From CAVQBP01 sp963848195 (GTDB taxonomy: Bacteria; Bacteroidota; Ignavibacteria; Ignavibacteriales; Ignavibacteriaceae): DNA of 64,000 nt. Both the position numbers and the translations under genes were made by a program. The DNA lies in NCBI GenBank assembly GCA_963848195.1, contig CAWKCY010000020.1:310001-374000 (forward strand), given 5' to 3'. The notes beneath the pieces are model-generated. The model was not told the origin of the DNA and did no database searches. It worked only from the letters and a program-made list of their open reading frames with translations. Of this stretch, positions 17,409 through 24,674 are shown one piece after another. Numbering within the stretch: position 1 is the stretch's first letter; each line of letters opens with the position of its first letter.

Positions 17409-17508
17409 AAAAATTGCAAGATTACAAAAATTACAAAGATTACAAGATTAAGATTAAGATTGATTATTGAAATTAAAAATTTGATTATTAGAATTATTTA
17501 ATATTTAT
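17409..17508. repeat. Simple-repeat spacer between nuoK and nuoL
   Basis: About 100 bp of AAGATTACAA and AAGATTAAGATT variants with no open frame. Neighbouring nuo genes overlap or touch, so this spacer stands out as inserted or expanded DNA. Confidence 0.5.
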
Positions 17509-19617
17509 ATGACTGAATCTTCACTTATAAGTTTAGCTGTTGTTATTTTATTCCTTCCTCTTTTGGGGTTTGTAGTAACAATTTTCTTCGGAAAAAGATT
17601 TTCTAAGTTATTTTACTTTGAAATATTTATAATCATTACAGCATTTGTTCTTTCAGCAATTCTTGCTTATACTAAATTAACTTATTATCTGCATACCGAT
17701 ATTTCGGGAGAATTTACATGGATTGATCTGGGCAATGTACCCGCATTGAAAAAGCTTACAATTAATCTGGGAATATTACTGGATAACATTGCAGTTATAA
17801 TGATTTTAACCGTAAATCTAATCAGTCTTTTGGTTCATATTTTCTCAATTGATTATATGAAAGGTGATAAAAGATATTCAAGATACTTTGCATATCTGGG
17901 GATATTCACCTTTTCAATGTCGGGAATTGTATTTACCCACAATTTCTTAATGATGTACATCTTCTGGGAGCTTGTAGGTCTATCTTCTTATTTGTTAATT
18001 GGATTCTGGTATGAGAAAAAGTCTGCATCGGATGCCGGGAAAAAAGCATTTATTGTAAATAGAATTGGGGACATTGGAATGCTGCTTGGAATACTAATTC
18101 TATTTACAACGTATCATACGTTTTCTTTTCACGAAATATTTTCAGCAATTGCACATGGACAGTTACCTTTCAACAGTGAAACAGGGTTAACCGTTGCAGG
18201 TTTATTATTATTCTGCGGTGCTATCGGTAAGTCGGCCCAGTTTCCACTTCATGTATGGCTGCCGGATGCAATGGAAGGTCCGACTCCGGTCAGTGCTTTG
18301 ATTCATGCAGCAACAATGGTAGCGGCAGGAGTATTTTTTATTACCAGAATCTTTACAATAATGACCGGTGATGCTTTACTTATAATAGCTATTATAGGAG
18401 CATTATCTGCCTTCATTCCGGCAACAATAGCTTTAACGCAAAATGATATCAAAAAGGTTCTTGCTTACTCAACGATAAGTCAGCTGGGTTATATGATTAT
18501 GGCACTTGGAGTGGGAGCTTACCAGTTTGCTTTCTTTCATCTGATTACACATGCATTTTTCAAAGCTTGTTTATTCCTTGGATCCGGGTCGGTAATTCAT
18601 GCAATGCACCATGAGCAGGACATTACAAAAATGGGAGGTTTAAGGAAGAAAATGCCTTTGACATATATAACATTTGTAGTGGCTTCTCTTGCTTTATCAG
18701 GCATACCCTTAACTTCAGGTTTTTTAAGTAAAGACGGAATTCTTCTCGGTTCATACGCATTCGCATCTCTGACGGGGCATTGGTTCTTCCCTGTCATAGG
18801 ATTTCTAGTGGCTATACTCACTGCATTTTATATGTTCAGACTAATCATAATCGCATTCCATGGCAAACCGCGTGATGAAGAGAAATATGCACATGCACAT
18901 GAATCCCGTTTTAATATGGCACTTCCTTTAGTTGTTCTTTCAGCGCTTTCAATATTTATCTGGTATACTCCGAATCCCTTCGGACCGGAGCAGGGGTGGT
19001 TCTTATCAAACTGGGTAAAAACTCCTGAGGTATCGGTTCCAAATAATGCCAGATATTCTTTTATGAAGACTGCTATTAATGAACCGAAAGCTGAAGGTCA
19101 TGTAAAGGTAGCAGAAAAAGAGATCATATATTCAGACTCATATATGGAAGCAATGCACCAAGCGCATATACCTACTATGATTCTCTCTTTAATAATGGCA
19201 ATAACCGGATTATTATTAGCTTTTTTAATGTACCAATGGAAAAAGATATCTGCCGATAAACTGGCAGAGAGGTTAAAACCATTGTATAAGCTTTCATATA
19301 ATAAATGGTATTTCGATGAATTTTATAATGCAGTTTTTGTTGCAGGTACCTTAGGATTAAGTAAAGCTTTAGCATGGTTTGATGCTAAAGTGATAGATGG
19401 AATTGTTAATGGTAGTGCAGCAGTTACAAGGGGAATATCGAGATTCAGCGGCAGGTTTGATAACGTTGTTGTTGACGGAGCTGTAAACTTTGCAGCTTAT
19501 TTCAGCGGATTTATTGGTTTGATTTTCAGAAGATTTCAGACAGGTAGAGTTCAGACATATATAATATTTGTAGTGTTTTCATTAATTATACTTTTATTTT
19601 TATTCAAGACATTTTAG
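17509..19617 (+). CDS. nuoL: NADH-quinone oxidoreductase subunit L
   Basis: Largest Mrp-antiporter-like proton-pumping subunit (702 residues) with a C-terminal lateral helix. Characteristic segments: NFLMMYIFWELVGLSSYLLI, the KSAQFPLHVWLPDAMEGPTP and VSALIHAATMVAAGVFF region, the second-helix LTQNDIKKVLAYSTISQLGY, and a hydrophobic final anchor after residue 680. A hydrophilic insert near residues 505-545 (EPKAEGHVKVAEKE) precedes the lateral helix. It follows a repeat spacer and precedes nuoM by 9 bp. Confidence 0.96.
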   Translation: MTESSLISLAVVILFLPLLGFVVTIFFGKRFSKLFYFEIFIIITAFVLSAILAYTKLTYYLHTDISGEFTWIDLGNVPALKKLTINLGILLDNIAVIMILTVNLISLLVHIFSIDYMKGDKRYSRYFAYLGIFTFSMSGIVFTHNFLMMYIFWELVGLSSYLLIGFWYEKKSASDAGKKAFIVNRIGDIGMLLGILILFTTYHTFSFHEIFSAIAHGQLPFNSETGLTVAGLLLFCGAIGKSAQFPLHVWLPDAMEGPTPVSALIHAATMVAAGVFFITRIFTIMTGDALLIIAIIGALSAFIPATIALTQNDIKKVLAYSTISQLGYMIMALGVGAYQFAFFHLITHAFFKACLFLGSGSVIHAMHHEQDITKMGGLRKKMPLTYITFVVASLALSGIPLTSGFLSKDGILLGSYAFASLTGHWFFPVIGFLVAILTAFYMFRLIIIAFHGKPRDEEKYAHAHESRFNMALPLVVLSALSIFIWYTPNPFGPEQGWFLSNWVKTPEVSVPNNARYSFMKTAINEPKAEGHVKVAEKEIIYSDSYMEAMHQAHIPTMILSLIMAITGLLLAFLMYQWKKISADKLAERLKPLYKLSYNKWYFDEFYNAVFVAGTLGLSKALAWFDAKVIDGIVNGSAAVTRGISRFSGRFDNVVVDGAVNFAAYFSGFIGLIFRRFQTGRVQTYIIFVVFSLIILLFLFKTF

Positions 19618-19626
19618 AGAAAGAAT

Positions 19627-21228
19627 ATGGGAAATTTTCCAATTTTATCGCTTATCACTTTTTTGCCGGTTGTAGGAATGATTGCAATTTTATGCATTCC
19701 AAAATCAGAAGCTAAAGTAATTAAAAGCTTAACGCTGGTAGTAACCGGATTACAGGTTATACTAGCAGCAATAATTATGATGAACTTCAATTATTCAATG
19801 GGCGGAATATACGATCCTAAATCATTTCAGTTCATGGAGAAGTTCAGATGGATTGATATTTCCGGCTTATCGTGGATTGGAAGAATTAAAGTTGATTATT
19901 TTATTGCAATCGATGGTATAAGTGCTCCTCTTGTGCTGCTGACAGCTATAGTAACTTTCATAGCTACTTTTTCATCATGGACAATTAACAAATCGGTCAA
20001 AGGTTATTTTATTCTCTTTCTTCTTTTAGATACGGGGATGATGGGAGTTTTTGTTGCTCTTGATTTTTTCTTATTCTACATCTTCTGGGAATTGATGCTT
20101 CTTCCGATGTATTTCTTAATCGGAATCTGGGGCGGACCACGAAAAGAATATGCAGCAATAAAATTCTTCCTTTACACTTTATTAGGGAGTGTATTTATTT
20201 TACTGGCGGTTATTGGATTATATTTCAGTTCAACTGAAGTACTTGCAGACGGCTCTAAAGTATTCACTTTTAATATGCTTGCAATGATGGATCCGCATAA
20301 TTTTACAGCAACCGGAATACTTTCGCCATTCAATCCGAATAATTTAAGGTTGATAGCATACCTAGCACTATTTATCGGATTCGCAATTAAAATACCGATG
20401 TTCCCTTTCCATACATGGCTACCGGATGCTCACGTTGAAGCACCGACGGCAATAAGTGTTATACTTGCGGGTGTATTGTTAAAAATGGGAACATATGGAA
20501 TCCTCAGAGTATGCTTCCCTATTTTTCCTGAAATAACAAAAGATTTAATGTGGTATATCGCTTTATTCGGGATGGTTAATATTATCTATGGGGCATTCTG
20601 TGCAATGGCACAAAAAGATTTCAAGAAGCTTATAGCATATTCCTCGGTTTCGCATATGGGATTTGTGCTTCTGGGTATGGCGTCTTTAACGACTATTGGG
20701 ATATCGGGGGCAGTACTCCAGATGTTTAATCATGGAACGATAACAGCAATGCTCTTTATAATAGTAGGGATAATTTACGATAGAGCACATACAAGAGGAA
20801 TTGAAGATTTCGGTGGTTTAGCTACTCAAATGCCAATTTACACGGGATTTGTAACTATTGCATTTTTCGCAGCGATCGGATTACCGGGATTAAGCGGGTT
20901 TATTTCAGAATCATTTGTATTTATCGGCAGCTTTGGTGCGGATACAATAAGGACTTTGGCAATTATTTCGACCGGCGGAATTTTATTGGGTGCCGGATAT
21001 ATGTTATGGACTTTGCAAAGGGTTTATCTTGGTAAGTTGAATGAAAAATGGAATACACTTCCGGATATGACAGCAAGAGAATATGCAATGCTTGTTCCAT
21101 TAACTGTAATAGTGATTTTCATTGGAATATATCCGTCGTCGATGCTGAATTTAATGAATTCATCTGTAAATCAGATGGTCAGCTTTATGGCTCATGCACA
21201 AACATTTTATAGTTCTTTGCGTTTTTGA
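19627..21228 (+). CDS. nuoM: NADH-quinone oxidoreductase subunit M
   Basis: Antiporter-like proton-pumping subunit (533 residues, about 14 helices). Family text includes DFFLFYIFWELMLLPMYFLI with the key glutamate, KIPMFPFHTWLPDAHVEAPT, the lysine-bearing AQKDFKKLIAYSSVSHMGFV, and GLPGLSGFISESFVFIGSF. The 3' end lies six bases before the GxxExxY gene; its stop is just left of that cassette's inverted repeat, so nuoM itself is intact. Confidence 0.96.
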   Translation: MGNFPILSLITFLPVVGMIAILCIPKSEAKVIKSLTLVVTGLQVILAAIIMMNFNYSMGGIYDPKSFQFMEKFRWIDISGLSWIGRIKVDYFIAIDGISAPLVLLTAIVTFIATFSSWTINKSVKGYFILFLLLDTGMMGVFVALDFFLFYIFWELMLLPMYFLIGIWGGPRKEYAAIKFFLYTLLGSVFILLAVIGLYFSSTEVLADGSKVFTFNMLAMMDPHNFTATGILSPFNPNNLRLIAYLALFIGFAIKIPMFPFHTWLPDAHVEAPTAISVILAGVLLKMGTYGILRVCFPIFPEITKDLMWYIALFGMVNIIYGAFCAMAQKDFKKLIAYSSVSHMGFVLLGMASLTTIGISGAVLQMFNHGTITAMLFIIVGIIYDRAHTRGIEDFGGLATQMPIYTGFVTIAFFAAIGLPGLSGFISESFVFIGSFGADTIRTLAIISTGGILLGAGYMLWTLQRVYLGKLNEKWNTLPDMTAREYAMLVPLTVIVIFIGIYPSSMLNLMNSSVNQMVSFMAHAQTFYSSLRF

Positions 21229-21234
21229 AGAATA

Positions 21235-21660
21235 ATGCCACAAAGACTCGAAGGCACAAAGTTTCACAAAGAATTTCTTCCTCTTTCTAATAAGGAAGAA
21301 AGAATTGGGAAAGATATCGTTAGTGCAGCTTTTATTGTTCATAAGAATTTGGGTCCTGGTCTATTAGAAAAAGTTTATGAGCTTTGTTTCTGTCACGAAC
21401 TAAGCAAAATGGGATTAAAATTTAAAAGACAGATTGATATCCCGATTGTATATGATAGTTTGGTTTTTGAGGAAGGTTTGAGGCTCGATGTATTGGTTGA
21501 AGATTTAATTATCTGTGAGTTAAAAGCTGTCGATTTAGTTAATCCTGTCTGGAATGCACAATTATTAAGTCATTTAAGACTAACAAAAAAGAGATTAGGA
21601 TATTTGATCAATTTTAATGTACCCTTGATTAAAGATGGAATTAAAAGAATGATCCTTTAA
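21235..21660 (+). CDS. GxxExxY family protein (PDDEXK-like fold)
   Basis: A 141-residue protein of the GxxExxY family, named for the motif seen here as GPGLLEKVYELCF. Also present are GKDIVSAAFIVHKNLGPG, FKRQIDIPIVYD, and the nuclease-like core segment LRLDVLVEDLIICELKAVD, where D and ExK occupy PDDEXK-type positions. The biochemical role of the family is not established. Residues 1-14 are encoded by the left inverted-repeat arm, so the true start may be internal, although no other ATG precedes the motif. It is intact and co-oriented inside the nuo locus. Confidence 0.85.
   Translation: MPQRLEGTKFHKEFLPLSNKEERIGKDIVSAAFIVHKNLGPGLLEKVYELCFCHELSKMGLKFKRQIDIPIVYDSLVFEEGLRLDVLVEDLIICELKAVDLVNPVWNAQLLSHLRLTKKRLGYLINFNVPLIKDGIKRMIL
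21237..21271 (+). repeat. Left inverted-repeat arm of the GxxExxY cassette
   Basis: Starts GCCACAAAG and ends TTCACAAAG, with a further CACAAAG in the middle. In the RNA it can pair with 21662-21696 to form a long stem whose loop is the coding sequence. Confidence 0.85.
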
Positions 21661-21661
21661 A

Positions 21662-21696
21662 CTTTGTGAATCTTAGAGTCATTGTGACTTTGTGGC
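21662..21696 (+). repeat. Right inverted-repeat arm of the GxxExxY cassette
   Basis: Starts CTTTGTGAA and ends CTTTGTGGC, complementary to the left arm at 27 of 35 positions. It lies directly after the stop codon and could act as a transcript stem or processing signal as well as an element end. Confidence 0.85.
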
Positions 21697-21727
21697 AAAA
21701 ATTTAAAATAAACATAAGAGAATTTAA

Positions 21728-23233
21728 GTGAACTTCAATCTTGATTATATTACACATAGCTTAGGTTTAATAAAACCGGAAATTGCGATTTCTCTTGCAA
21801 TTGTCTGGCTGGTAGTTTCTGATTTAATATTATCTAAAGATAAAAAAATACTTCCATATATAGGTATAATAGGATTATTTGCAGCAGGTTTTTACATAAT
21901 ACAGCAATGGGGGATTTCATCTTTTGCTTCTCCAAACAGTGCGGGCGGGATGATTGCAATTGATAATTTCGGGTCTTTCTTCAAGTTAATCATCATCATT
22001 GCAACTATTTTTATCATATTATTTTCCATCTCATCTTCGGAGATCAAATCGGTTTTTGACAGGCATGGTGAATACTATGCATTGATATTCGGAATGGTTC
22101 TCGGAATGTTTTTCATGGTTTCGGCAGCTGATCTTATCTTAATCTATTTATCAATAGAATTAGTATCACTTTCATCCTATGTACTTGCAGGTTTTACCAA
22201 GAACTCATTAAGGAACAGTGAAGCCTCTCTTAAATATGTTATATACGGCAGTGCTGCTTCGGGTATTATGCTCTTTGGAATTTCTATTATTTACGGTTTA
22301 ACCGGCAGTACAAACTTATATACTATAAATACTGTAATTCAAACAGCACAAATTCCGGTAAGTACATTAGCTTTATCCGGAATACTGATTTTTACAGGCA
22401 TAGGCTTTAAAATATCGGCTGCACCTTTTCATTTCTGGGCACCGGATGTTTACGAAGGCGCACCAATCACTATTACTGCTTACCTGTCGGTTGCAAGTAA
22501 AGCAGCCGGGTTTGCTTTGTTAATAAGGTTTATCAGAATTACTTTTATACAATCTGTAAGTGCAGACGGTTACTGGCAAATGCTTCATTTAATAGATTGG
22601 AAAACATTTTTTATTTTGATTTCGATACTAACAATGACCCTGGGAAATTTTGCCGCACTCTGGCAGGATAATATGAAAAGATTGCTTGCATATTCAAGTA
22701 TTGCGCACGCAGGCTATATTCTTCTTGGTCTTGCAGTTCTTTCAAATCAAGGGACAATGGCAGTTTTAATCTATTTTGCAGTTTATGCAATAATGAATCT
22801 TGGAGCCTTTTTTGTCGTAATGCTGATTGCAAATAAAACAGGCAGCGAAAATATTGATGACTATAAAGGTCTGGGATATTCTTCTCCTCTTCTAGGAATT
22901 TCATTAGCTATCTTTTTAGTATCTTTAACAGGACTTCCACCTACAGCCGGATTTATTGGAAAACTTTATTTATTTATGGCACTGGTTGATGCAAAGATGT
23001 TTGTGGTAGCTATAATAGCTTTATTAAATACAGTTGTATCACTCTACTATTATATTAGAGTTTTAAGGAATATGTATCTCGTTAAGGCAGAGATACCAAT
23101 TCCTTCATTTTCTGCTTCACTTGGAAACAACATACTTGTTGTTGCCCTTTTAATACCAGTCCTGGTTTTAGGAATTTATTTCACTCCATTAATTCAATGG
23201 GCACAAAGTTCGGTTCATTTATTGGGATTCTAA
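21728..23233 (+). CDS. nuoN: NADH-quinone oxidoreductase subunit N
   Basis: Third antiporter-like proton-pumping subunit (501 residues). Family segments: LILIYLSIELVSLSSYVLAG with the conserved glutamate, KISAAPFHFWAPDVYEGAPI, the lysine-bearing WQDNMKRLLAYSSIAHAGYI, and LTGLPPTAGFIGKLYLF. The start is a GTG at 21728, 31 bp after the right arm of the cassette. It is the last nuo gene; no nuoE, nuoF or nuoG is found before or after the locus in this window. Confidence 0.96.
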   Translation: MNFNLDYITHSLGLIKPEIAISLAIVWLVVSDLILSKDKKILPYIGIIGLFAAGFYIIQQWGISSFASPNSAGGMIAIDNFGSFFKLIIIIATIFIILFSISSSEIKSVFDRHGEYYALIFGMVLGMFFMVSAADLILIYLSIELVSLSSYVLAGFTKNSLRNSEASLKYVIYGSAASGIMLFGISIIYGLTGSTNLYTINTVIQTAQIPVSTLALSGILIFTGIGFKISAAPFHFWAPDVYEGAPITITAYLSVASKAAGFALLIRFIRITFIQSVSADGYWQMLHLIDWKTFFILISILTMTLGNFAALWQDNMKRLLAYSSIAHAGYILLGLAVLSNQGTMAVLIYFAVYAIMNLGAFFVVMLIANKTGSENIDDYKGLGYSSPLLGISLAIFLVSLTGLPPTAGFIGKLYLFMALVDAKMFVVAIIALLNTVVSLYYYIRVLRNMYLVKAEIPIPSFSASLGNNILVVALLIPVLVLGIYFTPLIQWAQSSVHLLGF

Positions 23234-23321
23234 ATTATTATTCCATTGTTTAGTAAAATTATAGAGAATTTATTTATTATTCCTTTCCTAAAGGATAGAC
23301 AATAGAAGAGCAAAATACATC

Positions 23322-24374
23322 TTAAATATTTTTTTCAAGAACATAATACATTTCAATTTTACCATTCCCATTAATATCCAGATAATCATTAAATTGACAC
23401 AAAAAATAGTCTTTAATTAATTGATACGTTGAAGAACTAATGTTTATTTTTCCTGCTTCACTATTCTTTTCCATTTTATTTGCAACATGAACAGTATCTC
23501 CCCAAACATCGTAAGTAATTTTATTTTTACCGACAACTCCAGCAACCACATTTCCGGAATGAGCGCCAACTCTCATTTCCCATTGAAATTCCGAAATTTC
23601 ATTCCGTTTTTTTATATAGTCAAGCATCTGAATAGCGGCAGAAATAACTTTGACAGCATGATCCTCAGATTGCTTTGGAAAACCACCTCCAATCATATAA
23701 GAGTCGCCAATAGTTCTTAACTTTTCCAGTCCGAATTTATCAATTATTGCATCAAAATTCTGAAAAATATCATTTAATTCATCAATAAGCTTATTAGGGT
23801 GCATTTGAGCAGCAATCTTAGTAAATCCCTGGAAATCTGTAAAAAGTAAGGTAACCGATTTATATTCACGTGGGACAATAACTCCTTTCTCTTTCAATTC
23901 ATTTACAATTTCCTGGGGGAAAATATTATACAACAACCTTTCAGATTTATACTTCTCTTCTTCCAATTCTTTTGTTCTCTGTTTTAACTGCACACTAATT
24001 TTGTGCTTATACAAAGCCATTTCAATAGCGGATCTTAAGGTTTTTTCATCGAACGGCTTTAGAATGTATCCGAATGCATCTGAAACCTTGGCTTTTTGCA
24101 GAGTACTATCGTCAGCCAGCGCTGTTAGGAATACGACAGGAATATCAAATTTTTTCTTGATAATATTTGCTGCATCTATTCCGGTTAAATCGCCATTAAG
24201 CATAATATCCATTAAAATTAAATTTGGTCTTAACTCTTCGGCTTTGTTAATTATAGAAGTTGCTGAATCTACAGCACCCAAAACATCATAACCAAGGTTT
24301 TCTAATGTCAGCATAATATCCTTAGCAATAATTTTCTCATCTTCAGCAATAAGGATAGTGGCATTATCTTTCAT
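23322..24374 (-). CDS. Response regulator with class III nucleotide cyclase output domain
   Basis: 350 residues: a receiver domain (1-120, acidic pocket E11 D12, phospho-acceptor D56, K106), a helical linker, then the cyclase transducer motif LYNIFPQEIVNELKEKG and a class III cyclase domain (about 170-345). The metal-binding aspartates are D180 (LFTDFQGFT) and D224 (TIGDSYM), and the base-specifying D289 of YDVWGD suggests adenylate. The purine-lysine position is R220. The transition-state Asn and Arg positions (mammalian N1025, R1029) are H296 and K300. It may make cAMP weakly or be regulatory only. It is divergent from the hybrid kinase at 24675. Confidence 0.88.
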   Translation of the reverse strand: MKDNATILIAEDEKIIAKDIMLTLENLGYDVLGAVDSATSIINKAEELRPNLILMDIMLNGDLTGIDAANIIKKKFDIPVVFLTALADDSTLQKAKVSDAFGYILKPFDEKTLRSAIEMALYKHKISVQLKQRTKELEEEKYKSERLLYNIFPQEIVNELKEKGVIVPREYKSVTLLFTDFQGFTKIAAQMHPNKLIDELNDIFQNFDAIIDKFGLEKLRTIGDSYMIGGGFPKQSEDHAVKVISAAIQMLDYIKKRNEISEFQWEMRVGAHSGNVVAGVVGKNKITYDVWGDTVHVANKMEKNSEAGKINISSSTYQLIKDYFLCQFNDYLDINGNGKIEMYYVLEKNI

Positions 24375-24674
24375 TTTAGGGGGACCTATTAAAATATTCT
24401 TATTAATTTCGATAATAAAATATGGATCTAAATATATAATATTTATTTTTAAAAAGGATATGGGAGGGAAATAATTGATATTTTCAAATAAATAATACGG
24501 AGATTCAAAAATATATTTATATCTTTATATTTTGATTTTTTGTATTCATATTTAGAAGCTTTTAATATTTAAATATAAAAGATTAAAGGTACTTCTTTCT
24601 TTTTGAAAACTAAAATTTATATATTTACAATAATTTATATTGGTTATTATATAGAAACTTTTTACATAGAATAA
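24375..24674. promoter_or_regulatory. Divergent promoter region between the cyclase and hybrid-kinase genes
   Basis: 300 bp, very AT-rich, with long A/T runs and no convincing open frame, dyad or repeat. It presumably carries both promoters. I could not assign specific elements. Confidence 0.4.

Larger units (their letters stand above)
21237..21696 (+). mobile_element. Candidate miniature cassette: GxxExxY gene bracketed by 35-bp imperfect inverted repeats
   Basis: The left arm (21237-21271) and right arm (21662-21696) are inverted copies matching at 27 of 35 positions, with perfect 9-bp outer ends GCCACAAAG/CTTTGTGGC and perfect inner ends TTCACAAAG/CTTTGTGAA. The right arm begins one base after the gene's stop codon; the left arm overlaps its first codons. 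A solitary arm-like copy is at 29598. There is no transposase and no evident target duplication, so mobility is inferred from structure and from its position between nuoM and nuoN. Confidence 0.6.

Noticed and set aside
23234..23321. Terminator after nuoN (CCTTT-CCT-AAAGG)
   Set aside because: Only a 5-bp stem in AT-rich DNA without a T-run; not strong enough to annotate.
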